Assembly (NCBI GenBank): GCA_024529925.1
Contig: JAFEUB010000060.1
Span: 1,076,001 to 1,140,000 of the forward strand
Length of the DNA stretch: 64,000 nt
Source of the DNA: Ophthalmolycus amberensis
Taxonomy: Eukaryota; Chordata; Actinopteri; Perciformes; Zoarcidae
Reading direction: 5' to 3'
This document shows positions 11,881 to 23,217 of this stretch, one piece after another. Positions within the stretch are counted from its first letter, which is position 1, and the number at the start of each line of letters is the position of its first letter. The position numbers were made by a program, and so were the translations under genes. Below the pieces are notes generated by a model, which did not search any database, was not told where the DNA came from, and saw nothing but the letters and a program-made list of their open reading frames with translations.

Positions 11881-12195
11881 TTTCCTTCCTTACCCAACAT
11901 CCTTTCATCCCTTACCCTCATCCCTTCATCCCTTTGATACTTACCCTCATCCCTTCGATACTTACCCTTCATCCGTTCATTTCATGATGCTCATCCCATC
12001 ATCCCTTCATCCCTTACCCTCATCCCTTCATCCCTTACCCTACATCCCTTCATCCCTTACCCTTCATCCCTTCATTTCACGACGCTCATCCCATCATCCC
12101 ATACCCTACATCCCTTCAATACTTACCCTTCATCTCTTCATTTCATGACCCTCATCCCTTCATCCCTGACCCTACATCCCTTCATCCTACAACCC
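11880..12195. repeat. CATCCCTT(A)CCCT minisatellite
   Basis: Irregular tandem copies of CATCCCTTCATCCCTTACCCT and shortened forms, mixed with TTTCATGA(C)GCTCATCC variants. Confidence 0.85.
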
Positions 12196-12370
12196 TCATC
12201 AAACAAATATCGTCAATTCTTTGAAGTCTTGTCACTTAAAATGATCGACTGAAAATGTGTCCGCTTGATTTTTGTCTTATTTTGACGAACAAGCAGGAAG
12301 TTCAGTTGAACATACAGGAAGTTAAAGCAGCTCTGAAGACTTAGGTTTTACTTTTCAGTTTCACTGAATG
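12196..12370. repeat. Duplicated 3' flank of the TRIM unit, copy 2
   Basis: Contains CAATTCTTTGAAGTCTTG (as at about 4650 and 14620) and AGGAAGTTAAAGCAGCTCTG (as at about 5150). It is the 3' flank duplicated together with the TRIM genes. Confidence 0.65.
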
Positions 12371-12539
12371 TTAACCCTCAATCATCTGACAGACAAACAG
12401 AGATCAATACAGAGATCAATACAGTTTAAAGTTTAGTTTCTCATGCATGCACACAATCTACATAAATAGATGGACTCATATTGACTTTTAAGAAGTGAAG
12501 AGTTGTTTACTAATCACCACCTTCAGACTAAAGTCTCTA

Positions 12540-13925
12540 TCAGACCTGTTGTTTTGTCACACAGACCTTCCGTGGTGATATTTTCACTTTATCCCGAGTG
12601 TGAATGAATGGAAACATCCTCTCAGTGAAAGTTTGTTTGAAGGTGTGTATGTGTGTAATAGTATCAGGATCAGAGAACGACAGCTTTCCTCTGTGCCAGT
12701 CCAGATTCACTCTGATCCTCTGGAGCTTCTTCTGCACTACGAGATCAGTGTCTGGAGCTGATGGTGACCATGCTGAGTATTCAAATCCATCGAACAATAT
12801 CCCCCATATACCAGACCGTATGAGTCCCTTCCTCTGGACAGACTCTGCTAACACACCCAGTAACCAGTCTGTACTGTCTCCTACCTCGACATCCCAGCTG
12901 TGAGTCCCTGAGTTAAATCCCTCAGAGCCCAGAACAGAGAAGTATTCATCAAACCTCTCTGGATTATCAGGAAGCTGCTGTTCCTCTTCTGGTCTCACAC
13001 TGGTCAGATCTTCAGACAGGATGAGTTCTGGATGAGCAGTGTTTGGGTCCAGAATCAGAGGAGTGTAGGAGACCATGTCCTTCATCTTGTTCCAGATGTT
13101 GAAGGCCAGGTTGCCCAGGTGTTTGGCCTCGTCTATCAGAGCTCCTGAGAGCAGCTGTGGATCCTCCAGCAGGGGGCGCTGCTGGACTCTTTCCACTGCA
13201 GCCTTGTAGTTGTTCAGGAATGAGACGTCTTCAGCTCTCAGCTCGTCCTCTGTGGCTCTGACTGTGTCTGAAAGAGCTGCTATCTCTCTGCTCAGAGCCT
13301 CCATCTTCTCCTTCATCATCTGACTCTTCTGCTCCTCTTCCTCCCTGAGTGCAGCCATCCTGGCCTCCTCTTCCTTCTCTAGAAACTGGTGAAGCTTCTT
13401 AAACTGCTCCTTAATCTGCCTCTCTGTGTATCGGGCCTGGACCTTCATGTGTTCTGCTGTTTGATCAGACTTCACTTTAACTTCTTCATAAACCTTTAAC
13501 TTCTCCTTTAAGGGCTCCAGAGTTTCCTGAAGGTTCTTCTTGTGTTGTCGAGCAGCTTCATCGATGGGTCTGAATCTGTGGTCGCTGTGTTTCTCTGAAT
13601 CTCTGCAGACGACACACACTGGCTGCTGATGGTCCAGACAGAAGAGTTTGAGTTTCTCAGAGTGCAGACTGCAGAGAGGCTCTGAAGCTCTCTGATCTCT
13701 CTCCAGTAAGAAGGACTCACACAGGTTCTTTAACACCAGACTAACCGGTGGATCTGACGTTGAAGATCTTGTCTTACAAACTGGACACTCCTGAGTTGGT
13801 TTCTCTCTCCACCAGCTCTTCAGACAGTCTTTACAGAAGCTGTGGCTACATGACAGAACAACAGGATCTCTAAACACTTCATGACAGACCGGACAGCAGA
13901 GATCCTCCTCTGATCTGGAAGCCAT
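12540..13925 (-). CDS. TRIM E3 ubiquitin ligase (RING, B-box, coiled coil, PRY-SPRY)
   Basis: An intact single-exon coding region of 461 residues. The start is ATG at 13925 (MASRSEEDLCC). Upstream Met codons lie before a TTTTCAG acceptor at the CTTCACTC junction and would be intronic. The RING shows C11-C14-C26-H28-C31-C34-C47-C50. B-box2 lies at about 85-125 (CSLHSEKLKLFC...CVVC), a long charged coiled coil at about 125-235, and PRY-SPRY at about 270-461 (PERFDEYFSVLGSEGF, HSWDVEVGDS, WLLGVLAES, GKLSFSDPD). The class resembles fish A33/TRIM35/TRIM39-like ligases, which add ubiquitin to targets bound by the SPRY domain, often in innate immunity (family knowledge; target unknown). It is the tandem paralogue of the broken copy at 5246-6631. 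Exact orthology cannot be assigned. Confidence 0.85.
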   Translation of the reverse strand: MASRSEEDLCCPVCHEVFRDPVVLSCSHSFCKDCLKSWWREKPTQECPVCKTRSSTSDPPVSLVLKNLCESFLLERDQRASEPLCSLHSEKLKLFCLDHQQPVCVVCRDSEKHSDHRFRPIDEAARQHKKNLQETLEPLKEKLKVYEEVKVKSDQTAEHMKVQARYTERQIKEQFKKLHQFLEKEEEARMAALREEEEQKSQMMKEKMEALSREIAALSDTVRATEDELRAEDVSFLNNYKAAVERVQQRPLLEDPQLLSGALIDEAKHLGNLAFNIWNKMKDMVSYTPLILDPNTAHPELILSEDLTSVRPEEEQQLPDNPERFDEYFSVLGSEGFNSGTHSWDVEVGDSTDWLLGVLAESVQRKGLIRSGIWGILFDGFEYSAWSPSAPDTDLVVQKKLQRIRVNLDWHRGKLSFSDPDTITHIHTFKQTFTERMFPFIHTRDKVKISPRKVCVTKQQV

Positions 13926-14389
13926 TTTGTCTCTGAGTGAAGCTGAAAACACAGAAAGTACATCAGTCATGGCTCCCCTCCCTCCTCTACTAACTTCACT
14001 GTTTTTAGTCAAACTCACATTCAGTATGTGGAGCGTCAGCAGGTTGAAGCAGCAGTGTTGTAGTTTTCCTCTTTTCTCTCCTGGAGCTGAACTCACTCAG
14101 AGGAAGTTGTTAGTTTGGTCTGAAGGTGAAGCTGATCGTCTCTCTCTCAGTCTGTGTGTCTCTTTAGTGAGGAAGAATCACAAACTGTTTGCCTCAGGTG
14201 AGTCAGGTGAGGGGTGGAGCTTTGTCACTCCTCTTCTGATAAACGCTTTTCCTGTAACACAGGGGTGTGTTTCACTCCACAAACACCTACCACACCTCTA
14301 CAGCTCACTGCTTAACAGGTTTTACCTCATTTTATCTGCTTCAGGAACATTTTCACCTTCATGGACCTTTACAGTTTACTGTTACTGTG

Positions 14390-14740
14390 ATCAAAGATCA
14401 AAATCATATTATTCTTACAAACACGATTAAATATTAATTAATACTTTACTTTGAAAACCATCAAGTTAAAACATTAAAATTGTGCTGTGAAACTTCAAAA
14501 TTCTCCAATATCATGTTTCCACGTTACATAACCTGATCAGCAGAGGTCTGATTGACTGATTATCACTGGTAGCATCGTATGTTAGAGTTTAAAGTGTTTC
14601 TATCAAACACACATCATCAATTCTTTGAAGTCTTGTTTCTTAATCAAAGAGGGAAGTTCAGGATGATGGTTTTCAAAGTAAAATGTATCAGCGCTTTAAA
14701 TTGAGAGTAGTTAAAATTTCAGTATTTAGTGGTTTCTAAT
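14390..14740. repeat. Duplicated flank of the TRIM locus, copy 3
   Basis: Same-orientation copy of 4424-4735 with few differences, located upstream of the intact TRIM gene. It is followed by no recognisable TRIM sequence. Confidence 0.7.
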
Positions 14741-15157
14741 AATCAAATCTTTCTTTGCTTCCATATGTTTCAACATAATACTTGTGTACTTTTACTTCAG
14801 CAACATTTCAGTGCAGAACATTTACTTGTAACACATTGTGGTGTATTTACTTAAGTCAAAGATCAGGAGGAGGAGGAGGAGGAGGAGGAATGCATTGTCA
14901 CACACCGAGAATGGAAGCAAGACAATAATTAGTGTGCTCGCACGCTTCAAATGGCATTTTTTTTCTCACTGACGAAACTCAGTGAACAGATCGACACAAG
15001 TTCAACGGTCGGATATCTAGCGCTTTTAGCGTCGCACTGAAGCGGCTGCCATATTCACATGGAAATGCTAAGCCGCTTATTACCATACGGACGCACTTAC
15101 AGGCAATAAAGCGCAAGGGAAACTGGGACACACGCTTCCCAGTTGTCGGCTCTGAAT

Positions 15158-15158
<1 letters not shown>

Positions 15159-15215
<57 letters not shown>
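15159..15215. repeat. (GT)n microsatellite
   Basis: 57 bp of perfect GT repeat. 14869-14890 is a short (GGA)n. Confidence 0.95.
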
Positions 15216-15218
<3 letters not shown>

Positions 15219-15839
15219 AAAGCCTGTCTTTGTGCTCCGAGCAGCAGCTGGACCTTTCACTCGCTGACGACATGTTTTACTCTGCCGACACCAAACTCCC
15301 GCCAAAAATAAAGAACTCTCAAAGACAGAAGCGGTGATAATGTCATCTGATTAAACTACATATTGTGCAAGAAGTACTCAGATACAAATACTACTTCCCT
15401 CTATATCACAATATTTTCACCAAATATCAACGATATATATTTGTAGGATTGACCATTGGTTCTTGTTACAAAATGTTTTTTGTAACAAGAACCAAGTAAC
15501 AAGTTTTTTGTGGAGATTTTTGATTACTAATCATTAGTGATGTCATAATGACTAAGATTAAAGAATAGAACAGTCTGGTAAGTTGAGATAAATTGCATCC
15601 CGTTACTGTAATGCCGCCTTTAAAACTAGCAGAAGCCGGCACTTGTGCCATTTTACGAAATCCAAAATTTTAAAACGATATCATATGTCATATCAATATA
15701 ATACGGATACAAGTATTTCTACTCTCTTACAAGTAAAAGCCCTGATAATTAAAAAAGCCAATATTGGACAGAGTAAAGACTAAAAAAGGTAATAAAAGGT
15801 GTTGAGTCACATGCACCAACGAGAGGTCTTTTGAGCAAG

Positions 15840-16060
15840 CGGCCATGACTTAGGTGCCAAAGGTATTGCACAGTCTGTCGCGGCAGAATGTGATATTTGG
15901 CCGTGGACAGACGCAAACGTGCACACTCAGTCACTCACGGATGCGCGCACACACGCGGGAGGGGTCGCGTGGTTCTCCTGGCGTAGATGATAATATAATA
16001 AAGTCAGGTGTGCTACATAATATCCAAGTTCTCTTCAAACGTTTGAATAGATAATGAACT
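15840..16060. repeat. Unclassified interspersed repeat, copy A
   Basis: Shares GCCGTGGACAGAC, GTGCACACTCA and TCACGGATGC in the same order with 30590-30740. The family is unidentified. Confidence 0.45.
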
Positions 16061-16203
16061 AACTGCTGTGACGGGTGACGGGTGAGACATCCCCCCCCAA
16101 CAGGTAACACTGAGCAGCTACATGACAGGATGTAAAGTACATGACGTAGTTAGAGACACGTCCAGATCACCATCTCCCGACCGAGTACAAGGCATTCCTG
16201 AGA

Positions 16204-16964
16204 GGGGGGGGGGGGGGGGGGGGTTAGGGGGCTCAATGAGGAGCTGCAGCCTGACCCCTGATCCTGGATCCAGAGGCACGTCGTCACAGAAAAGACTCTC
16301 ATGGCGGGAAAACTTGACTTTAGGTCGGGGGGGGGGGGGGGGGATTGTCCATTCTTTAGTGTTTACTTCGACAGGGGCAGAGAGACTGAGAGATGGACAG
16401 TCAGATGGACGGTCTTAAGGACAGAGGGACGGAGGGACAGAGACAGTCAGACAGACAGACAGACAGACGGAAGGACAGACAGACGTTATAAGCAGCCGAT
16501 TACTAACAAGTTCAACACATCAAGTTAAAAGGTGAAGACATGTTGTAAAGTGTCCACCACTTGTTTAATATCATTTAAAATAATCTGTCACAAGTGAAAG
16601 TCCTGCAATCAAATCGTACTTAAAGTACCACAAGTAAAGGCTCTCATGCAGAATGGCCCAAGTCAGAATAATATATATTTTTAGTTCATTAAATATAGTG
16701 AAAGTGCAATATTACCACATGAGCAACAGTGGAGTAGTAAGTAGCAGAGTAGCAGAAACTTACACGTACAAGTACCTCGATATTGTACCTGTGTACTTGA
16801 GAAAATGTACATTCATCACTGTCTCACATTAAGACATAAATTCACATTATCTTCGCCGTGTTTTCTTTGCTGTAATAAAACTCTCATTATCATCTCATTG
16901 TCACACCTGCACACGCGGAGGTGTGCTGGGGGTCCATGTCTCATGTCTCATGTCTCATGTCTCA

Positions 16965-17004
<40 letters not shown>
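16204..17004. repeat. Poly-G and poly-C runs with (ACAG)n
   Basis: Homopolymers are G20 at 16204-16223, G17 at 16327-16343 and C38 at 16967-17004. An (ACAG)n tract lies at about 16447-16475 and GTCTCAT repeats precede the C38 run. No gene is visible; the proline-rich open frames are artefacts. Confidence 0.9.
16590..16810. mobile_element. hAT-type MITE fragment (AGTACTT-rich)
   Basis: Rich in the GTACTTAAAGTACC, CAAGTAAAGGCTC and GAAAGTGCAATATT type motifs of the very common small non-autonomous fish elements with TACTTTTACT-like sequence. Ends are not resolved. Confidence 0.5.
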
Positions 17005-17008
<4 letters not shown>

Positions 17009-17429
17009 GCCGTCCAGATGGCCCATTGAGGCCGGAGCATAATGAGGGTCTGGGGGATCAGTGGCGTCCGCCGCAGGGTGAATGGAGGGCTGAAGTGTGG
17101 GAACGAGGAGCCGCTCGCAGCTCTCACACATTCCTCAGTGCAGAGTGCTGTCTGGCGTGTGCACGTGTGTATGTGTGTGCACGTGTATGTGAGGCGGGGG
17201 GGCCATCTCTGACTGAAGGGGGGGGGGGGGATGTGTTTATGTGTTTCTCATCTGCATATTGTGTCATGACTCACTTGTAAGAGATGCATCCTGAGCACCA
17301 GAGAGGAGAAAAGATTCCATCATCTGCCTCCTTCTGCACCTCCACGGTCATCGACACACGTCAACCATCTCACATCCTCACGTCACCACATGGATGTAAA
17401 CACAAAGAGATGCAGCGTCCCGGTTTAAA

Positions 17430-17620
17430 AGTAGAAGTAAAAGGAGGTAATTCTTCAACATCCTACTGCAGTAAAAGTACACGTTTTCTCAGCTTCAAAG
17501 TATATTCTCATTGTCATACTGCTTTCTTCCAATTTTCCAGATTTTCAGGTACTAGTACTTCACTTGAGTATTTTCATTTACTGCTGCTTTATTTTCCCAA
17601 AAAGTCAAAAAGTGTAATTC
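17430..17620. mobile_element. hAT-type MITE fragment
   Basis: Contains CTACTGCAGTAAAAGTACAC and ACTTGAGTATTTTCATTTAC, typical of the same MITE group as 29880-30240, 37850-38300 and 62090-62630. Confidence 0.55.
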
Positions 17621-18910
17621 ATGAAATCAAACTTAAACCTGCAGGATGTTTCACATTTGCATGTTGTAGCTGTTTAATCAGAAAGTTAGTCCGAAAAAAA
17701 CGACTTTTAGGTATCAAATACAACAAATAAGAATATTAATCAAGTTCCACACAATGAGAGTACTAATATCTAATACTCTCCATTCCAACAACATCTCATG
17801 CTGAAAAAGTTCTTTACTCCTCGTGTCAGTTTGAGCGTCCAATTTGAATCAACATTTAAAGTTGAATAAAGACATTAAACGCAAGACTTATACTGTATTT
17901 TTGTAGTTGTCACTGTAGATGGTGTGAGTATGTTTTGCACCACATGTTTGGTTTATGTTGAGGGGCTGCAGGAGGAGGAGGAGAAACCCGAACCCGCTCT
18001 ATTGACTGGAGGTCCTATACTTTAGTGTGTGAGCAGGATCCCAACCTCCTACTCTCTTTCCCATTTATCACATATTCTCCAAAAGAGGCGAGTGAAAGAA
18101 GAGGAGGATGAGGAGGATGGCGGGGCAGACAATAGAAGTGTGCCTTCTCAGAGGACTCTGGGTAAATGTGTTTTATTGATTATTTTTCCCTCCAGATCTC
18201 TCTGAGATATTCGGCTCATTTAGTCTTTCAGGGTTTTGAAGCAAAACTAGGTTTTAATGTATTTTAAACTTTTAAAGCAGACCGGTGTTGGTGTTATAAT
18301 GTGTGTTATATGATTGGGTTATTAATTATTCATTAACACTGAAGCAGACTTTCAATGTTGAAGCTAATTTGAATTACTTTATCCTGCTGGGAGGTTGAGT
18401 TTACGACAATAATTCATTTTTTATCGAAAGAAAATAAATAAAATTGTAACTAGAGCTGTTTAAATACACCGCACAGTAAAAAGTAGAATATGTCCTTCTG
18501 AAATGAAGTTCTCTAAAGAAGCTGTAGAATTCTCAAATACAAGAACCTCAAAACTGCAGTTTTTATTTTAAAACTGCAGAAATGGTTCTATTTAATGTTT
18601 GCTGAACATATCCCTAAAACAAAGTCTGTGTCGTCTTTTCTCTTAATATAAAGGTGTTTTTATTTTGGGGGGGGGGGGGGGGGGTTGGGAGCGTTTTGAT
18701 CGTAGCTCACAGCTAATGATGCTAACAGTGTTCACGTCAGAGGGAACCTGAGGGCGGGTGCTACGTTTCCATGGTGACGACGTCGGCTGTAACCACCTTA
18801 TTTTAGAAATACAGAGCGTCGTCCGTGAGGTAGCATTACTCCTCTATACCTCAAAATATTTATATTGTGTTTGAATTGATGCTCTGAATGTTGCATATTA
18901 CTTGACTGAG
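17621..18910. other. Intergenic, upstream of the first Her gene
   Basis: No gene is supported. A G18 run lies at 18667-18684. A purine-rich stretch at 18085-18130 contains an ATG followed by a GTAAAT donor-like site, but I could not confirm an exon. Confidence 0.35.
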
Positions 18911-19234
18911 TACTCATTCCCTTCACTTCACGTTTAGTTGTATTAAATATGAAAACAAACAACGAGCAGCCGTCTTCAGTGTGTCCTCTGATTGTTCCGT
19001 CTCCTCTCTGACACTTTTAATATTTGTTTTGTTCACCTGTACAGAGCTCGTCAACTGACCTGGTGTCAGTGTGTTTTTATCTTTCCGTGTTTAGTGGCCC
19101 CTCATCAGGCCGGCTGTCAGCAGCCTGATCCCATCAGACAGCAGGAAGGTTCCCAGGTAGTAAAAAGAGGCGGTGAGGCCGGTTAAGTCCCCCCCCCCTA
19201 TTGTTGGGTGGGCCTCGCCCCACCAGCCTCAGAG

Positions 19235-19298
19235 TGTGGGAAAGCTAATCCTGCCCGGGACTCATGGCTTTGTGATGCTAATGTGGCTCCTGTAAATA
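19235..19298 (+). promoter_or_regulatory. Her gene 1 promoter: RBPJ-like site and altered TATA
   Basis: TGTGGGAA at 19235-19242 fits the RBPJ/Su(H) consensus used by Notch at Hes genes. TGTAAATA at 19291-19298 occupies the TATA position 64 bp before the ATG; the other copy has TATAAATA there. Function is inferred from position and motif only. Confidence 0.55.
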
Positions 19299-19354
19299 GA
19301 GGAGGGGGCTCCTCGGGGTCCCCATCACTGCTCGCTCTGCTCTCGGACCAACAA

Positions 19355-19928
19355 ATGGCTCCGAGCAACACCAGAGACTCTCCCATCTCAATGCCGTCCA
19401 CCAGAGACAGACACAAAGTAAGTCCTGCTTCTCTTCCGTCCGATGGCACTTCATATATTTTTTGTTTCTTCTCTCTGCGGCTCTTCTGACCCAGCTCCCC
19501 TTCCCTCATTGTTCTGTCCCCCCTAACAGCTGAGGAAGCCGGCGGTGGAGAAGATGCGCAGAGATCGCATCAACGGCTGCATCGAGCAGCTCAAGGTCCT
19601 GCTGGAGGAGGAGTTCCACGAGCGGGACCCCAACGCCAAGCTGGAGAAGGCCGACGTCCTGGAGATGACGGTGGGGTTCCTGAAGCGGCAGCTGAGGCTG
19701 CGTCCTCGGGTCTCGGTCGATCACGTGGCGGCTCACGGTGACGGCTACTCCCGCTGCTGGGAGGAGACGCTGCACTTCCTCTCCACCGGCTCCCCGGAGG
19801 AGGCGACACCTCCGCTGCGTCTCCGGAACACGCATGACGCGCCGGCCCTCTCCACGCACGGCCACGTCCAGGCTGCAGCGAAGCCGCCGCCGCCCGGCAC
19901 CGACAGGGCGGTATGGAGGCCCTGGTAG
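19355..19928 (+). CDS. hes5-like: Hes5-type (Her) bHLH-Orange repressor, copy 1
   Basis: Two coding exons: 19355-19417 (21 codons, donor GTAAGT) and 19530-19928 (acceptor CTAACAG), giving 153 residues. The bHLH (about 22-77) starts LRKPAVEKMRRDRINGC with the Pro in the basic region typical of Hes/Her proteins. An Orange domain follows (about 92-120, GYSRCWEETLHFL), and the protein ends in WRPW, which recruits Groucho/TLE co-repressors. Family role: a Notch-induced nuclear repressor that binds N-/E-box DNA and blocks neurogenic bHLH factors. An RBPJ-like site lies upstream. The second exon carries the whole bHLH, and no further intron is seen. The protein is identical to copy 2 at 24046-24619. 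Closest group is probably hes5/her15-like; the exact orthologue is uncertain. Confidence 0.88.
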
Positions 19929-20104
19929 TGGAGCTGGATCAACACCCGGATCATCAAAGCCCCCGTAGGAGACTGAGCTTCATCATTTCCTCCTCTTTAA
20001 TTCTGGAGACTTTTTAAAGATGTCTTCATATTGAAGGAAAGAAAGACGTTCAGTTTGTGCTCCGTTGACGCACTTTGTTAATCCTCCTGTTTTCCTGTGA
20101 GGAC

Positions 20105-20640
20105 TGTTTTGTAGAGACAATGTCGTCATATGTCGTCATATGGTGTCATCATGTGAACTGTGTCGTCATGTGTCTTCATGTGAACAGTGTTGTCATGTGT
20201 CGTCATGTGTCATCATGTGAACCGTGTCGTCATGTGTCTTCATGTGAACAGTGTTGTCATGTGTCGTCATGTGTCGTCATGTGAATGGTGTTGTCATGTG
20301 TCGTCATGTGAACGGTGTCGTCATGTGTCTTCATGTGTCGTGTGTCGTCATGTGAACGGTGTCGTCATGTGTCTTCATGTGTCGTGTGTCGTCATGTGAA
20401 CGGTGTCGTCATGTGTCTTCATGTGTCGTGTGTCGTCATGTGAACGGTGTCGTCATGTGTCGTCATGTGTCGTCATGTGAACGGTGTCGTCATGTGTCGT
20501 CATGTGTCGTCATGTGAACGGTGTCGTCATGTGTCGTCATGTGTCGTCATGTGAACGGTGTCGTCATGTGTCTTCATGTGCCGTCATGTGTCGTCATGTG
20601 AACGGTGTCGTCATGTGTCGTCATGTGTCGTCATGTGGCG
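20105..20640. repeat. Minisatellite of (G)TCGTCATGTG units
   Basis: About 535 bp built from TCGTCATGTG, TCTTCATGTG and TGAACGGTG blocks in a higher-order pattern. It starts about 180 bp after the Her copy 1 stop. The cysteine/histidine-rich frames across it are artefacts. Confidence 0.9.
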
Positions 20641-20649
20641 ACTGTGCTG

Positions 20650-20875
20650 AGAGGAGAGCAGGGCCATCCTTCAATCAGAGAGTCAGCGGTTCGATCTCCG
20701 GCTCCGCTAGTCGCATGTCGATGTGTCCTTGAGCAAGACACTTAACCCCAAACATTGCTCCCGTAGCTGTGCCTACGGTGTATAATGTGATAGAATCTGA
20801 ATTGTAAGTCGCTTTGGATAAAAGCGTTTGCGAAATGATTGTAATGTAATGTGAACAGTGTCTTCATGTGGACGG
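20650..20875 (+). mobile_element. tRNA-derived-type SINE fragment
   Basis: GCGGTTCGATCTCCGGC resembles a tRNA B-box region. It is followed by TCCTTGAGCAAGACACTTAA and AAGTCGCTTTGGATAAAAGC, sequences found in widespread fish SINEs with an L2-like tail. It is 5'-truncated and abuts the minisatellite. Confidence 0.65.
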
Positions 20876-21265
20876 TTGCTAAGCCAACCAAAGCCTCGTC
20901 ATCACTGCGTTGGCGTGTTTGCGGTGATGTCAGAGTGTCTGAGCGCCTTTAATAAAGGCTGTGAGATCATTATGGTCTGTGAGGTGACTCGTTCGACACC
21001 GTGTGTTGCCCTGGTTACCTGTTAAAGTGACTGAATGTGAAAACAAACATGTTTCCTGTGGAAAAGTAAAAGTCTATTTTCTTTGTATTAAGGAATTTCA
21101 AAATAAACATTTTTACTTTATTGAAATTTTTTTATCTGTGTTGTCTTTCATTCTGAGGACCGTCGTTCTTTTGCAAATGTTGTCAAATCGACCATTAAAC
21201 ACGAGGACAGAAAGCGTCGATCTGCTGCCGATCAGAGAGATATTGATCTCACTAATCGATGAGAA

Positions 21266-21445
21266 GGGGGGGGGGGGGGGGGGGGACTGACCGGAGCAGC
21301 TTCTAACCTCGTGGGTTTACGGCACTTCCTGCTTTCCCATACACTTCAATCCAAGACGAGATAAAGCCAATTATTGTGTGTGTGCGTGTGTGTGTGTATG
21401 TGTGTGTGTGTGAGTGTTTTAGGAGGGGGTGGGGGGGGGGGGGGT
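21266..21445. repeat. Poly-G runs and GT repeat
   Basis: G20 at 21266-21285, an imperfect GT repeat at 21375-21415, and G5TG14 at 21425-21444. Confidence 0.9.
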
Positions 21446-21739
21446 CGTTTTTATCGGTGGATAGGTGCAGATAGGACTCACCTGGTTCAATAAAGGTCCA
21501 CACTAAATAAAACGTTTCAACGTTTCAAGCTAAATGAATAGATGAGCTCAGTAGATTTATAGATTTAAAAGATGAAACAGTTGAATCAGTTTATATTGTA
21601 CGTGAATGTTTTTCTGCATCTTTGTCAGTTTGAAGGAAAACAACTTAACGTTATTCAGGGTTTTAACTCATTAAAGAACTTTTAACTCTGAAATATGTCT
21701 TTGGGGTTAATGTGCACAAAAAAAACTGACATTGGTTAA

Positions 21740-21870
21740 AAGTAGTGAGAAGTAACTAAATGCATTTAAGTACTTTATTTTCATTACATGACACATTATA
21801 CTTCTACTTTTTACTGCACTACACTTATTTGATGCAAGTTACCTGCAGTTTAATATTTAAGGCTCAAAAA
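21740..21870. mobile_element. hAT-type MITE fragment
   Basis: Contains AGTAACTAAATGCATTTAAG and TTTACTGCACTACACTTATT, typical of the AGTACTT-rich fish MITE group. Confidence 0.5.
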
Positions 21871-21875
21871 CATGA

Positions 21876-21882
21876 CTATATA

Positions 21883-21922
<40 letters not shown>

Positions 21923-22078
21923 CATATAGATATATATATGTATATATATAGATATATATATATACATATATAGATGGATCCTGATGTTTTCTTTAACAAT
22001 ATACTGTATATAAGGATGAAAGTAAGCTAATGAAATAAAAAAAATGTTTTAAACAGTAACGTTAAATTAACCAGTTTT

Positions 22079-22118
<40 letters not shown>
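21876..22118. repeat. (TA)n and (GT)n microsatellites
   Basis: (TA)n interrupted by CA/GA at 21876-21975 and perfect (GT)n at 22081-22118. Confidence 0.9.
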
Positions 22119-22123
<5 letters not shown>

Positions 22124-22659
22124 CAGTGTGTAAACCCATCTGCTCTCACCTGAGAGGACACACCTGCAGCCCGACTGACATCTGACGCAGGGCAGACAGT
22201 TCCCACCTCCACACTGGTCTGCTGTACACTGATATACTGTGTACTACACATATAAAATAATCAACTTTTATTTCAGACTCATGAGTCCATATAGTATCAA
22301 AAAAACAAACAAATACAACAACAATATATGAAATACAATACGAGGACACCAAGACACAAGTGTAATCATTGCAGTTTAAAAAAAGTCACTCGTTGTTGAA
22401 AACATACAGACATTTGTTCCAATGTTTCCAGAAACAAGAAGTATATCTTGTGTCACTTTGTGTTGGATCAGTTAAGGCTTTTATAATTACATTTTCTGAG
22501 TCATTTAACCGACATTTAAATTTGTAAATAAAATTCCTCAACACAGCATGGAAGGTGGAACATTACGACTCACAAACATATGACTCACATGTCCATCTTG
22601 GAAGCTTGTGCAAGATTCTAAAAGCATCATTAAATGCCACCTGAATCTTTTTCATTTTG

Positions 22660-22960
22660 GCTTTACTATAGCTGCACCATATACTGTGTACTACACATAT
22701 ATACTGTAGTACACAGTATATATGTGTAGTACACACACATATGTACTTTGTACTACACTTATGTACTGTACTACACTGATATACTGTGTACTACACTGTG
22801 TACTACACTGATATATTGTGTACCACACTGATATGTGTACTACAATTATATACTGTGTACTACACTGATAAAATGAGTACTACAATGTGTATTACACTGT
22901 GCACTACACTGCTGTAATGAGTACAACACTGATATACATTCAGATATACATTAAGTCCAG
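22660..22960. repeat. GTACTACACTGATATACTGT minisatellite
   Basis: Degenerate tandem copies of GTACTACACTGATATACTGT, containing an inverted stretch (TACTGTGTACTACACATATA against its complement at about 22680-22740). An isolated similar unit occurs at about 22226-22250. Confidence 0.8.
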
Positions 22961-23195
22961 TACTTGTGTAAATAGTTACTTTCAAGCGCTGATCCTTGAA
23001 GTCTGTCAAACATCATGCAGATAATAATAGAGGCGACTTTTCCCTCCAGATTAGTGCGCACAGGGGATGATAAAGGGGGGGGGGGCAATTTAACACGGCA
23101 CACTTCCTTTGTACCGGGGAGTGTGGGAAAGCTGTGCAGAGGCAGACTCCACACAGGAGAGGCAGCAGCTCAGCATCTGGGGGAGGGTCAGGTAA

Positions 23196-23217
23196 CCCCC
23201 CCCCCCCCCCCCCCCCC
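23196..23217. repeat. Poly-C run
   Basis: C22 followed by (CT)n. A G9-11 run lies at about 23076. Confidence 0.9.

Larger units (their letters stand above)
18914..19951 (+). repeat. Left arm of a 1-kb inverted duplication
   Basis: Nearly identical, in reverse complement, to 24023-25052. It covers upstream DNA, promoter, both coding exons, the intron and 23 bp past the stop codon. The match ends sharply after CCCGGAT at 19951. Confidence 0.9.

Noticed and set aside
18070..18170. First exon with ATG and GTAAAT donor upstream of Her copy 1
   Set aside because: The reading frame is too short and purine-rich, and the Her gene already has a promoter and ATG about 1.2 kb downstream.
19506..19865. 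Antisense open frames over the Her exon 2
   Set aside because: Shadow frames of a GC-rich coding exon; the sense frame carries bHLH, Orange and WRPW.
20660..20730. Genuine tRNA gene
   Set aside because: Only a B-box-like stretch is present, without an acceptor stem or A-box; it fits a truncated SINE better.
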